Positions 44,894 through 56,879 of a stretch of DNA of 64,000 nucleotides are shown here, one piece after another. Positions within the stretch are counted from its first letter, which is position 1. Each line of letters begins with the position of its first letter. The translations under genes and the position numbers were made by a program. Source of the DNA: Pholiota molesta (lineage: Eukaryota > Basidiomycota > Agaricomycetes > Agaricales > Strophariaceae); NCBI GenBank assembly GCA_014925825.1, contig JACGCK010000014.1:310001-374000 (forward strand), in the 5' to 3' direction. Under the pieces are notes generated by a model that did not search any database, was not told the DNA's origin, and saw only the letters and a list, made by a program, of their open reading frames with translations.

Positions 44894-47116
44894 CTTCGGG
44901 ATAATGAAACATGGCAAAGCATACGATGAGGAAGAATGCCTGATTCTCCCAGCGTCTAAATGTTGCTGGATGAGCGTTTTAAAAGCCTCCTTGTATTTCC
45001 TGGGGCACGAATAGACGCGATTTGCAATACGTTTCTCAGCGTCCTTCAACGAAATGCGAGCTACGTAGTCTGTAGGCAAGCGGTTGACGTGAGGGATAGG
45101 TTCAAAAATTTCACGAAAATCAGCCTTGATTTTCGAACCTTTCTTCTCGAGCTTTTCTTTCAAAGCAATTACTTCAATTGCGCCACGAATAGATGCGACG
45201 ATATCAACATCTTTGACCTTTTCGAAGTATAACTTCTTTTCTCGTATGCGCTGTTTACAGGCGAGCATCAATTCTGCGAGTGCAAGTTTCTTCACATCTC
45301 TCAGAAACTTTGCTTTCTCTCGCAACTTCAGCTTTGGCGGCGGGGGTGGTAATATCTCCCCAGGATTAAGGATGTTATACCCCGTTTTTTTATCAATACA
45401 GGAACGGTTACCGTGATCAGCGACGATATCGTTATACTCAAGGAATGGTAATCCAAGAATAATGGGCATACAAAGCCCGGGAGCTATTATTGCACGTACA
45501 ACTTTAGACGTCCAAGCGTTATCGACAGAAGTGACCGTGAATTTTACATAGTGTGTAAGCGACATCTTTTTCTTTTCTTTTCCATGTGATATGGCAACAG
45601 AGACAGTTTCAGGACGATTGAGAGCGAAGCGTTCGAGCTGGAGTTTGTCAACGACCTCAGGTCGTATGAGTACGACATGAGCGCCATTATCGACAAGCGC
45701 TGAGAAGACTAATCCGAAGTCTAGATGTTTAGCAAACAGCTTAAATTTAGCAATGTAGTGCTTAGAGCGGAGCGGTTGAGCACTTACATCGTCTTCGGAA
45801 GATGACCCATTGCCGAGGGCGGCATTAGGCATAACCGAAGAGACATAGTTGTTCTCGTCCTCGGAGGAAGACTCAGCCACATCGTCCGCAGGAGCGATGG
45901 CAGCTACAGTCTTCACCTTGGAGGACGAAGCCGCGGATGAGGAGTTCGACCTCGCCTTGGGAGCGTTCCCAGCAGCATCACGTTTAGCCGTTATCTTGAC
46001 ATACGTTTCGGCATCAGGGAAGTCGTTGGTACACTTCCTCGACCCATGAGATTGGTCGAAGCAGCGACACTTGAAGCAACCATTGTACTTCTCAAGCAGA
46101 TCCTTTTCATCAGGTTCGAGTTTCGGTAAGCGTTTGAAAGTGCCAGAAGTCGACGACTTAGCAGTGTTTCCCGCGCGAGAGTTAGACGACATAGCGGGGC
46201 GCTTAGCAGCACGCGAAGATTCTTCGTTGAAGATCTCACGGCTCCGCTTCCTGTTGTCTTTCAACTTCTCGTCGGCATCCTTAACAGCGAGGACCCAGTC
46301 TTTGAGGTCCGTCTTTTTGTTGAGCTTTTCGCGGAAACAGTACGAGCGCAAGTTCGGTTCCAAAGCAGCCTCAAGCTGGTTGCGAAGGGCTGTCTCGGAG
46401 AGATGGGAGTCGGTGTTACGCAAGACGATATTCAACGCACGCATCTCCTGGGCCCAATCCCAGAATTTAACGTCTTTTGACATGCGCATTCCGAGGATTT
46501 GAGTCCGAACCTTTTCCTCCCAATCAGCAGGGAGGTAGTTGGAACGAATCTCGGCCATGAAGTCTTTGTAGCTGAGGGCGATGAGACGATCACGCTCGCA
46601 CGAGATCCAGTCGCGGATATGGACGTCCTTGAAGCCACCCAAGATCTTCTTGACCTTGTCGGCATCAGCTATGTCCTTCGCGATGAAGTACTCATGGTGA
46701 GCATCACTTAAGTCGACGAGGACTTTAGGATGGATTTCTCCAGCAGTCAGAATAGGGCAGTGCTTGGTCACGGGGTGTTCGACGGTAGCGTTATCAGAAG
46801 GCATTCTGGAGTTCGTATATGCGCGGTTTTTGTTCGTATATGCGGTGTTATAAGCGTTAAAATCACTATCCGAGCTCGAATCAGAGTCGGAAGTGGTAGA
46901 AGGAGGAGGAACGGTAGGGACAATTTCAGTTTCAGACGGAGTCGGCGTGAGAGGCGAAGACGGAGGTTCAGGAGCAGAGGACGACCCAGGAACAGCGGTA
47001 GGGTCGACGGACAGAGACGCGGTGTTGGCTGACTGAGTCTTTGACCTCAGTGTAGGAGCCACGGTTGAAGGAAACAATTCTGAATCCCCAGTAAAGGCGA
47101 TAGACGACATTAACAT
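44894..47116 (-). pseudogene. Gypsy gag, protease and start of RT
   Basis: The frame starts at 47116 (MLMSSIAFTGDS). Gag has a Ser/Pro/Thr-rich start, a helical capsid-like region (VKFWDWAQEMRALNIVLR) and a cysteine cluster (CFKCRCFDQSHGSRKC) that departs from the classic CCHC spacing. The protease-like segment reads FSALVDNGAHVVLI with DNG where D(T/S)G is usual, followed by IILGLPFLEYNDI. RT begins VARISLKDAEKRIANRVYSC and reaches CFIIPKAD at the hAT insertion. One open frame of about 740 codons suggests a single Gag-Pol polyprotein. Confidence 0.88.
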
Positions 47117-47319
47117 TGAGCGTTAGCGGTGAGCGGAGGAGCTTAAGCATTCAATAAATACGTACTCGTCAGGTTCAGAACCTTTCAAGACGTAATTCGT
47201 ATGTTTTGTATTGAGCGGTAACGGCAGTTTGAGCGGGGAGCGTTTAGAGCGGGGGTTTACTAGCAGTTCTCGATTGTAAGTCGAGCAATTACGAGCGCTG
47301 GTGTATATTCAAAAAAAAG

Positions 47320-47502
47320 TGGAAGCCCAACGTCGAATGGACGTTGGGAAACACTGAAGATAGCGGACTCACACGAAACTGAATAAGACCAGAGTGTATT
47401 CGTGTAAGACAGAAGCACAGTATAAGAGATAGACGTAAGACGTGAGGAGAAGTAGAGTCCAAGATGATCAGTATATATAGGAATCACGTGACCATGATTA
47501 CA
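47320..47502 (-). repeat. Gypsy 5' LTR
   Basis: 183-bp LTR at the 5' end of the minus-strand element. The following 200 bp (47117-47319) are a leader with no ORF; I could not identify the primer-binding tRNA. Confidence 0.93.
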
Positions 47503-47507
47503 ACGAT

Positions 47508-48964
47508 ATCATGGCTTGCCCCACCCCAAGACGAGGGAAACCTCACCAAAAGGCCATGCCCCGGTGCTGTCTCAGTCCGCGGTGGCCACCCACCAAAAGG
47601 AGAAGGCCGCGGCGGACAAAATAGCCAACACCATTGCCCAAGGGTTTGCGAACGCCGCCCATGTCGCCCCGTCTGAACCGGCTGGAACGCCCACCTCCAC
47701 TGTGGCCGTCCCAACATGGCTACACAGCCGACTCCCTGCGGACCCAGCGCAGTCGCCGCGTGCCCTGAATCAAGAGCCAGCCCCCAGTGCATCTGCAGGC
47801 GCCTGGCGCTTTGGAACTGCGAAGAGCCCCCAGGCGAACACCATACCCGCCAAAAACCCCTTCCTACACCGCGAACCCATACGCGCGTCTGCCACCACTG
47901 TCCCTCCTGTTCCTCGTGGCACCCAGACTGCTCATGCCAAACACCCCCTTGTCCTTCCACACACCATCAAGGACAATCGACGCACCCTGAGCAACGGCCT
48001 CATCATTACTGAGCGCCCTAGCACTGGCTGGCCGGAACATCATACTTTCGACCACAATCTCAAGGACATGGACCATGCCCAGCGTAATGCATGGATTGAC
48101 CGCCCAGGGCCCAAACTGCTTGCCTGCGCTTGGCGACAGAGGTATGCCGACAATGTCAAACTTGCCTCGGCCCTCAACCGCCTCATCCCACGCCTGGTCG
48201 ATGCCCCCGATCTCGAGATTAGTGTCCCAATGCGAGCCACCAACCTTGAGGAACAAGCCAACCGTACCACAGGTCCCCGCCACTTCCTCATCTCTGGCAT
48301 CCGTAAGAGCGCTGAGGAGGCTCTACTCTACCTCAATACGCTCACCACCGAGGGCTCCGTCTTCTTCTTCATCCCCTTCACCACGATCAAAAGTGCGTAT
48401 ATCGGAACGATTGAGGATCTCTGGCTTGCGAAGACCATGAAGAGCGCCCATAAGGTCAATGAAATGGTTCGCGTCAGCATCCTTGGCAACAACCACCTGC
48501 TCGACTTCATCCGTTCCCGCCTACCAGGTGACACCACCGATGCTGCCAACACCGTTGTCCTCACCATCTCTGTTGAGGCCATCGAAGTCAAGACCAACTC
48601 CACCACAACAGCTGTGATGTGGAACGTGTACTGTGACCCCCCTCCCCTTACGCTTGCTGACTATCAGGAGTGGCTCCGGCTTGTCCGGAGCATCGAAGTC
48701 TCTGACTTCGATGCTGGAAGAGGACACTTCCACACGGAACGCCCGTTCCACTGCCTGGGCTGCCACTCGATGGATCATCCCACTGGACTCTGTCCCTTCC
48801 CCCTCATTGCAGGATGGCTGGGCCCCGCTCCCACGTCTGATCTCGCAGAGGACACCACAGTTCTTGGCCCAACAGCTTCTGGAAGTAGGAGGCCCAATGG
48901 AGGTGATAGAGGGAAAGCACGTCTCTCCTTCCGGAGCACCAGGGGTCGTAAATACCATCGCTAG
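47508..48964 (+). CDS. LINE ORF1, main part (zinc-knuckle protein)
   Basis: Open from the gypsy junction to 48964. The first part is Ala/Thr/Pro-rich (KEKAAADKIANTIAQGFANA), followed by an ordered region (HTFDHNLKDMDHAQRNAW, ALNRLIPRLVDAPDLEI) and a C-terminal zinc knuckle, CLGCHSMDHPTGLC (C-x2-C-x4-H-x4-C), as in many LINE ORF1 proteins that bind template RNA. The junction to the 5' part (20811-21028) needs a one-base shift at an AAAA run near 47550. Confidence 0.75.
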
Positions 48965-49440
48965 TCACTGCCCCTCCATTGTATAGTTTTTTACGACTGA
49001 CGTTTTCTATACACATACTACCTTTGCGCCATCCCTTCTCTGATCATTAAAGTCTGAGAATATTTCACAATACAGTAAGGTCTCTGAATTTGGTATACTC
49101 CAGGGTGTGTACCACTCTAATCTTAAGGATCAGAGCTTCAGAATATATGACAAGATCAATGGAGGCCCACATTTACCAGTTGCGTGCATCTGGGAAAGCC
49201 TCGGATCAGTCCTCTTTAACTATCGGTCCCTATTTAGGGTGGCGTACCGTGAGTGAGAAGGAAGGATGAGCTTGTTGGACCCCTGTGCACAAGCTCAACA
49301 CCCCTTCTTGCAGCCCCCAACAGAATCTGGGAATTGTTTCTGCATGTCAGAAGGACTCGGGCGTCCTCTGACATCGGTAAGGCCCTACTAACTCCAATAA
49401 CACTAACATTAGGTCAGCAATTATAGGTAACGGCACCAGC
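48965..49440. other. Spacer between LINE ORF1 and ORF2
   Basis: About 480 bp without a convincing frame. Its TATATGACAAGATCAATGG-like sequences have no recognised role. Confidence 0.4.
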
Positions 49441-51387
49441 ATGAGTAGCACTAGAGGAGGTGCAGTCTCAGCCACTGGCTGCGCCTCCAGTGACAGTCTA
49501 CATCATTTGGAAAGTGGAACCCTTCCCGTAAGGGATACCTCTAGCTCCATCATGGAGCCCCATGCAGCCCATACTGGGCGCCCCTCCACACTAGGAGGGA
49601 GTGGCACACTAGCCACCCCGTCAAACATGACGGGAAACCAGGCGCATGGGCCTGGAAGGGAAAATCACCCTAATCCCACCACCCGGGAGGCCCACACTGG
49701 GCACCCCTCTATACTAGAGGGAGGCAGCATACCTGCTGCTCCATCAACACCGATGGCAGACCAGACACATTTGTCTGAGAGGAATGTAAACCAAGGACCA
49801 CAAAATCCTCCAGAGACCTTCGAACAAGGAGGAATAGAGAACAATAATATTCAGGTTATAAGTGGATGCCAGAGAACTAGGAGCTCAATCAAAGTAGCTT
49901 CTCTGAATATGAGAGGTCGCCACCACAGAGGCGTAGACAAATGGATGCATATTAATCAAATTATGCAGGACCAAAAAATAGGAATCCTGTGCCTTCAGGA
50001 AACCCACCTCTCACCCAATGACTTAGACTCAATCCACACTAAATTTGGAAAACACCTACAGGTGTTCTGCTCAGAAATTCCAGACCAACCCAATGCTGCA
50101 GGCGTAGCAATTGTTGTCAATAAGGACCTGGCCAAATACGAAAATGCTACAACATATGAACTAATACCAGGAAGAGCATTGCTAATTACACTACCATGGC
50201 ACCCATCACAGACACTAAATATTCTCTGTATATATGCACCTAATATACAAGCAGATAATGCCTACTTCTGGGAGCAGATCAAAGCAGAGGGCATAGGGAA
50301 ACCCAGCCCAGATATAATGCTAGGTGACTTCAACATAGTGGAAGATGCACTAGACAGACTTCCTCCAAGCAGAGACTCCTCAAATGCAACAGATAACCTT
50401 AATCGACTCAAACTTGGATATGGACTTATTGATGGTTGGCGGAACACATTTCCCAACACTCTTCAATATACTTACTCACAAACAGTACGACAAGGTGCAG
50501 CACACTCACGCATAGATCGAATATATATCAGAGAAAACACGTTGCGATTCTCAAGTGAATGGGAAATTACAACTGCTGGAATACCAACTGATCACCAAAT
50601 AGTCAAAGTGAGAATATCAGATGAAACACTACCCTTTATAGGCAAAGGTAGATGGGTACTACCCTCCCATGTTATATCAAATAAGAAAGCAATGAGCGTC
50701 CTTACTGATATGTGCAAGACTGCACTAAAAGAAATTGAGAGCATTACTGAACGTCTACCAACCAAGAATGCCCAACTAATCTTTGAAAGGCTCAAATGTG
50801 AAATTAAAGAGCAAGCAATTAAAGAAGCCCGCAAGGTATCCTCACAGATTGACAAAGAGATAAAACAACTACAAATGAAGAAAGATGAAGTTCTTAATGA
50901 CCAGAGTATAGATATTGAGTCCCGACAACTACAAGGTGCTATTATACAGGATAAAATAAAACTTCTGGCTGAACATAAGCATAAAAAGACCCGAGATGAA
51001 TTGGCTGCCAAGTTCCAAATGGAAAGTGAAGTAGCAAGTAGTGGGTTCTGGGCACGATCAGGAAAAGATAGACCACCACGGGACACTATTGCAAGACTGC
51101 GAAAGCCCAACTCAAACCCCCCAATATATGAATCACAATCCAATAAAATGGCTGAACTAGCAAGAGACTACCATGAAGGATTACAAACCAAAGATAGTGC
51201 AACACACAATGAGGATGATATTATAAATGCCCTTAACTTTGTCACTAGAGAACTTACTGAACCACAAAAAACTGCAATGACTAGGGATATGACCAGGAAG
51301 GAAATTGCCTATCTGATAGCAACATCCCCTAATGGAAAATCTGCGGGAATGAATGGCATTCCTTATGAATTTTGGAAAAAAATTATT
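49441..51387 (+). CDS. LINE ORF2, 5' part: AP endonuclease domain and linker
   Basis: After a disordered start, the endonuclease/exonuclease/phosphatase domain begins at IKVASLNMRGRHHRG. Motifs: the Asn in SLNMRG, the Glu in LCLQETHLS, NILCIYAPN, MLGDFNIVED (Asp and Asn), SRIDRIYIRE and the final TDH in GIPTDHQIVK (SDH in most relatives). The domain nicks target DNA for target-primed reverse transcription. A charged helical linker (KEARKVSSQIDKEIKQLQMK) leads to KSAGMNGIPYEFWKK, the start of the RT region. The frame stops at TGA soon after an A7 run (51377-51383). Confidence 0.85.
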
Positions 51388-54065
51388 GTCTGACTATGAA
51401 ACAAACAAAGAAGACGATGGAACAGAGAAACAAAACTGTGTCGACATTGCTGCACTATTCAAATTTGTTTATGCAGATATCAATAAATATGGTCTCAATG
51501 AGGGCTCTAAATTCTCACAGGGCTGGCTATGCCCCTTATATAAAAAGAATGACAGAGAAGAAATTGCAAACTATAGGCCAATTACAATTCTTAACTCTGA
51601 CTATAAAATCCTTACAAAATTACTTTCCCTCCGGCTTGCAGAAAGCATCAGTGATCTGTTACACCCAAACCAAGCAGGATTTGTTCCAGGACGAAGCATA
51701 TCAGACCAGATAAAACTGACACAGATGATTCAATCTACAGCAGAATTAGATGAAGATGGTGGAGGAGCCATAATTGGACTTGACCAAGAAAAGGCTTATG
51801 ATAAAATTGAACATGATTACTTATGGCGTATTCTAGAAAAATTGAAAATACCATTGAGCTTTAAGAAAATAATACAAACCTTGTATAAAGGTGCAGAAAC
51901 AGTAGTTATTATAAATGGAGAAATCAGCTCCCCATACATAGTTACACGAGGAGTGCGCCAAGGATGCCCACTCTCCTGCTTGATATTTGACCTGGCAATA
52001 GAACCACTGGCAGAAATGCTCCGCCGGTCCACTCTTAATGGCTTTAGGGCAAAATGCCTTATAGAACGTGTGGTAGTAACAATGTTTGCAGATGACACCA
52101 CTGTCTATCTCACTAAAGATGATGATATTAGAACACTAACCAATATCTTAGCACAGTGGTGTAAAGCATCAGGTGCAAAGTTTAATATAGAGAAAACAGA
52201 ATTCATCCCAATTGGGCCCTTACAATATAGAATTCAACTCTTGAACACACGAAAACTTAATGCAGAGTCAGAAGAAATACCCCAATATATTAAAATAGCC
52301 CAGGAAGGAGAAGCCAAGCGTTTTCTAGGGGCCTGGATAGGAAACCAGACAAATCAGGAAGGAATCTGGGAACCAACTATGGAGAAAATACAGACCCGAC
52401 TACTAAGATGGGAAAAAACACTGCCCACAATTGAGGGACGTAGAATAATTATACAATGGATTATAGGTGGCATGACCCAGTACTTAGCCAATGTCCAAGG
52501 CATGCCAAGAGCAATAGAAAAGAGACTTGACAAAATATGCAATGCCTTCAAATGGGACAATGAAGGACGAGCAACTATAAATGCACAGACTATGAGTGCC
52601 CCAATAGAATTTGGAGGGAAAAAAATCCTTAATATTACAGAAAGGAATGATGCAATAGCACTAGTCTGGGTGAGAGACTACCTCAAACACACATCTCAAA
52701 GGCCAACATGGGCATTCTTTATGGATGAAATATTAGCTAAAAATGCAAAACCATCACCAGTCGTTCCACTAGCTGCTAGAATCAATACTTTTCTACAATC
52801 ATGGGCACCGACCCAAAAGAAACTACCAAAAATCATACAAAAGATGCTGGCGGTGTCAAAAAAATATAACATAGCAATAGATACACCAGAACTATCAGAA
52901 ACCCAGGCAGGTGAAGTACCAATATGGTTCCATTTAGCTGCAACAACAAATCTCAATAAACTTAACAATCACTTCTATAGTTCCTTCCTACGGGACAAGC
53001 ACAAAATTATAAACACGAAAGATCTTATATTATTTTTAGATCGCTTTCCAGAAAACCATATTGAATCAAATCAATGTCAATGTGTAAAATGCGTGACAGA
53101 CCGAACTGAATTGGGATGCATCAATCCATGGAAATGCCTAGACACTGCTAGGAAAATTGTTGCCTGTTTACCCCCAAAATGGAACCCCACCTTCTGTAAA
53201 TTGAGGGAAGAACAAAGACAGGATCTTACTAATGAACTAGGCATAGTCAGAGAAGGACCCACCCTATTTAATAAATCAGTGGAAACAGGGAATAATATAA
53301 ATGACTGTCTACGTGTATTCACAAAAACGAGACACCAACAAAGCACAACCCAGCCAATAATTGTGGAACTCCAGAATCAGTCACCTGAAAAAATAAAAAT
53401 AAGTGCTACTGCATTACAAAAATTCAATGGAGATGGGGTACTCCAGACAGGCTGTGGAGCGGTAATACACAAAGAAGAGGCAATTTTAGTCAATTTTAAA
53501 CTGGAAGGAAATCCAACCCCAATTTCAGTTGAAGGGGGCATAGCTGCAGTGCTCACCATAGCTGTGCAACAGACTAACAGAACTGATCAGCTTTTACTTC
53601 AAGTAAGGAGTAAATCACTTATTAAAAATTTAACAAAGAAACTCCCCAAGCTAGAGTCATCTGGCTGGAAGGGCGGCCCCGAAATGACACTACTACGAGA
53701 ATTAGTAGCTGAACTCCGCTACCATCAGGGGAATATCTATCTGGAAAGAACAAACAAAAGAGAATTGGAAATGGCTAAAGCCAGAGCTGAAGCAGCACTT
53801 CAACTCCCTCCCACTGCCAACCATAACATAAGTATGCATCCAGAATATGAATCTACTGGCCAGAACCTCTTCTTATCAACACAGGCATCACTCCATGAAG
53901 GAGTGCGATTAACAAAGAAAATAGTACCACATACAGATACAGTGATCAGGCTAGACATAACAAGACATAGTATAAAAGAACTAGCGGGTAAATTCCCTAC
54001 AGACAGAGAAATATGGCTCTCAATCAGAAGTAACGTTCTTTCAAAATCCATGTCAGTGATTCCTT
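51384..54065 (+). CDS. LINE ORF2, 3' part: reverse transcriptase and RNase H-like tail, truncated
   Basis: The continuing frame begins LLSDYETNKED directly after the A7 run; reading six A instead of seven joins it in frame with the endonuclease part. RT motifs: LCPLYKKNDREEIANYRPI, HPNQAGFVPGRSI, GLDQEKAYDKIEHDYL, GVRQGCPLSCLIFDLA and MFADDTTVYL. A C-terminal region (GVLQTGCGAVIHKEEAILVN, SVEGGIAAVLTIAVQQT) looks like an RNase H fold without its usual acidic residues. The frame ends through flanking sequence at 54085; the zinc-binding end expected after DREIWLSIR is missing. Confidence 0.88.
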
Positions 54066-54400
54066 CAACACTGCCACTGCCATAGATCGAAAAGATGTTC
54101 CCGACCGTCAGCGTCGCAGAATAGCCAGGTGTTCACTTCAATCAATAACCGGCTACCACAGCAAGACAAAGTTCCAGAACGCAGCATTCCAGAAGGGGGT
54201 GCCCGACTCCACATAAAAAATAAATCTAAGAGTGCTTCGGCGCGACAATATCACCAGCAGCCTCGACAGGAGCGCCGAGGTCGAAAGGACCTCGACGCCC
54301 TCCCAGATATGAGTCAAGTTCGAACACCACCCTTGGATTCGAACACCGCCCTTGGATAGTATAGCTCAACCATTCCGGTAGGAGTGCATCACATACAGAC
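54066..54400 (+). pseudogene. Paralogous family copy D (fragment)
   Basis: Starts with the same ATAGATCGAAAAGATNTTCCC sequence as copy C. The conserved internal exon is recognisable but out of frame (G-run GAAGGGGGTG in place of GAAGGGTGG). The H2 equivalent (54272-54297) has arms GCGCCGAGGTC and GACCTCGACGC with one C-A mismatch, and the GTAAGT donor is replaced by ATATGAGTCAAGT. It lies directly beside the truncated LINE end. Confidence 0.5.
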
Positions 54401-55930
54401 GTTCAGACAGACCGTACCGCAAACCAGGCCGAACCTGGGCGGCAGGACGAAGGGAACGTAGCAGAGAAACTGATGATGGAAACCGAATTCTGGCGTATCT
54501 GAAAACGATGTCGATTATTTAGCTAGTACACAGAGTTGACATGTAGCGCGTACCACATAGTAATCAACAGCTCCGACGAGTGCTCGCTTCCATCAGTCCA
54601 ACCGTATCCTGAGCGCACCTATTCCACCGATAGCATGGAGAAACGATACCCACAAAACTGTCTCATGTGAAGAAGGGGCTTCGCTGTTGGTTAATGGTCC
54701 CGACCCATCCTCAAAACGAGCACAACGTCGCGCGCAGCTGCAAATTCATAAGCACCCTGGTGATATAGGTTGGCGCTACTCAAGTACTCACCTGCAATGA
54801 CCTGCACCTCGACTTCCTAATCGTTGTTGTTGTCGGAACTTCAAAGCAGAAGATGCTTGAAAGATAACATGGCGAAAGTATTTGAAACCGAGAGAGAAGG
54901 GTACTGGGACACACCAGCGCTTTTTTGGCGCCCGTTGAACAAGTTCGACGTAGCAGTCGGTCGATTGACGGAGCAATGTTCGACCAGGTATTCTCTGAAG
55001 GAACACGGGGGCCTCCAATGTCCTCCAGTGTTCAGTACTCAGTTGCCACAATATTTCGAATAATAAGGTTCTAAACGAGCCCAGCGAAGGCGGGCTTCGA
55101 CGATCAACAGAGTAGGTGTGGGAGAACTAGACTGGGCGACAATCAAGGCCATGGTAATTTAAAGCTCCGATTGAACAGTGTTGGTGAGGCCCCAACACGT
55201 CCACCACGTCGACATCAACCGCAAAGCCTATCCTAATTCCTATGTACATGCTTGTTTTCCATCGTCGTGTCCCGTGTCCGTGGCGGTCCAACATGTGCTG
55301 GCGCTGCCGTCCTGCCCACTCTCACTCCTACGAAATGCATATGAAGCATAGCCGCAACGCCAGCCTGCTTTCAGAATAAAAAGCAGTATGGAACAAGGCA
55401 AGAGATTCTTACACAGGCGACTCGAGCTCAGGCCTGGGCTCGTCGCCTGTCTTTGTGCCTGGTATCAGTTTACTGACTCAACCCCCTTCTACCCTCTCGA
55501 AACAGGCCCGCCTTGCTCAAGCTTGACAACCGCACTCGATAGCCCACGCCGCGGACGCAATCGATTGAGCAACACCGGCCCGCCTCCCAAGCTTAACATC
55601 TGGAACTGCGCGCTGGAGGTAAGTAGGGTGCCATTCTTCATGACAACTACCATTACCATCATAATCATTGCCCGATCCTCTCCTTCCATCCCTGGGTAGC
55701 GAGCCTCTTCAATGCAGCATGCTCGTCCGCGCGTCTCCGCCTTATCTGCGCGACGACGTATGTGCCTTGCTTGCGAGTCGGTCCTGTACGAGGGGTCTGT
55801 CTAGCTGTGCACCGAGCATCGTTGGTTGGGCGGGGATATAACAAACACGGATGCGGCGCCATGGCTAGGTGGGGAATGGCTACCTGCTTGGCTGGCCTGG
55901 GCAATCTTCCCAGCGTCGTGGCGGTCGGCG
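54400..55930. other. Duplicated noncoding part of the 3-kb block, right copy
   Basis: Counterpart of 12.1-13.4 kb. The best match runs from about 55255 (CCATCGTCGTGTCCCGTGTC) to 55800. No frame is conserved between the two copies, so I see no supported gene. Confidence 0.45.
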
Positions 55931-56863
55931 TAGAACCGCGTCAGGGCCGCGCGTATGTCGCTGGCGCGTTGTTTCCGCGGAGGCGCGTCAGCACGGTGTC
56001 AGGGGCTGGCGCTGGCGCAAAGGGCTGGATGCGCGATGGGATGGAATTGTCGTGATGGACTTTTATTTTGTGTGGGTGCTTGGCGGGTGCACGACGACAT
56101 CTGCGTCGCGCGTGTTGGGAAATGTCCGGAGTGTCTGCCATCGTTGGAAGTGCCGCCGGCTGGGGCCTGCGTCTGTGGGTGCGAGCCGACGTTCTCGAGC
56201 CTGGCATCTTCTTTCCGCGCTGGGACTCTCACCTGGCGCTTCCGAGATTCGTGCACTGTGCATTGTCTCGTTTCTCGTATCCTCTTGGAAGCTAAATCTT
56301 GAGCTTCGTGTAATCGTCAATCTCATCTGATTTTTTTTTCGTGCGACTACAACAAAGGCTTGCCTTATGTGTTTGGGAAATGAGGCCCGTTGGGCTCGGA
56401 AGTTGCTATCAGCATCGACAGTCGACTGTCTCAGGGTGGAATGGGGTTCTTCTTACATCGGAGAGTGTGTCGAGGTCTATTGGGCCTCGACGTTTCCCCT
56501 GTGTGGCTGGTTGTGCGACCAGCCCCGAGGGCTCTCGGATCAGGAAGAAATGGACACCTCTCCATCCTCAGGTGGAACTCCTGCTTTTGCGGCCTTTCCT
56601 GTACATCGATGAAATCGATAAGCGGTCCTGGAGTTCGTGTTGTAGTTTCCGGCTGGCGTTTCTCGGAATCCACGCGGGAGGTTCTTGCCTGTTCTTGCGT
56701 AGATTGCGCTTGGTGCGCAACGCGCTGGTGTTGCACCGGCGGCCCTGGCGGCTCCTACATACGCGTGCTTTTCGGTCAATATTCTAGCAGCGATCATCTG
56801 TCTGGTCAGCACCTGCCATGAATAGCTCGACCTTCCTACGATGGTGAGTCGCTCCATCCCCAA
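55930..56863 (-). pseudogene. Paralogous family copy E (degenerate)
   Basis: RVAHQAQSTQEQ corresponds to RVAHQAQ of copy A. The internal exon carries an in-frame TGA (SST-stop-GW) and altered spacing. H2 (56469-56491) has two C-A mismatches on the coding strand, and the donor is changed to GTAAGA. The downstream part matches copy B (e.g. RRLAPTDAGPSRR against HRLAPSDAGLLKR). Confidence 0.5.
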
Positions 56864-56879
56864 GACTCGTTTTATTGAT

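Larger units (their letters stand above)
21029..47502 (-). mobile_element. Ty3/gypsy chromodomain retrotransposon, interrupted twice
   Basis: Two 183-bp LTRs (21029-21211 and 47320-47502) differ at one base, begin TGTAATC and end CTTCCA on the coding strand, and are flanked by ACGAT on both sides (21024-21028, 47503-47507). The internal order on the minus strand is gag, protease, RT, RNase H, integrase, chromodomain, as in Ty3/gypsy. A hAT (39996-44885) and a 15.8-kb inverted-repeat element (23813-39577) interrupt the coding region. Without those, the element would be about 5.8 kb. The near-identical LTRs imply a recent insertion, and every insertion inside it must be more recent still. Confidence 0.93.
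20300..54065 (+). mobile_element. LINE retrotransposon, 3'-truncated and interrupted by a 26-kb nest
   Basis: ORF1 is split by a gypsy element at 21029-47502; ORF2 encodes endonuclease, reverse transcriptase and an RNase H-like tail. The right end is fixed by homology: sequence from CCTTCAACACTGCCATAG onward matches the family block at 11742, so the LINE stops at about 54065. Agaricomycete LINEs of this type normally continue past a DREIWLSIR-like segment into a zinc-binding region, which is missing. Loss of the 3' end is unlike ordinary target-primed insertion. The 5' boundary given is approximate. Confidence 0.7.
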
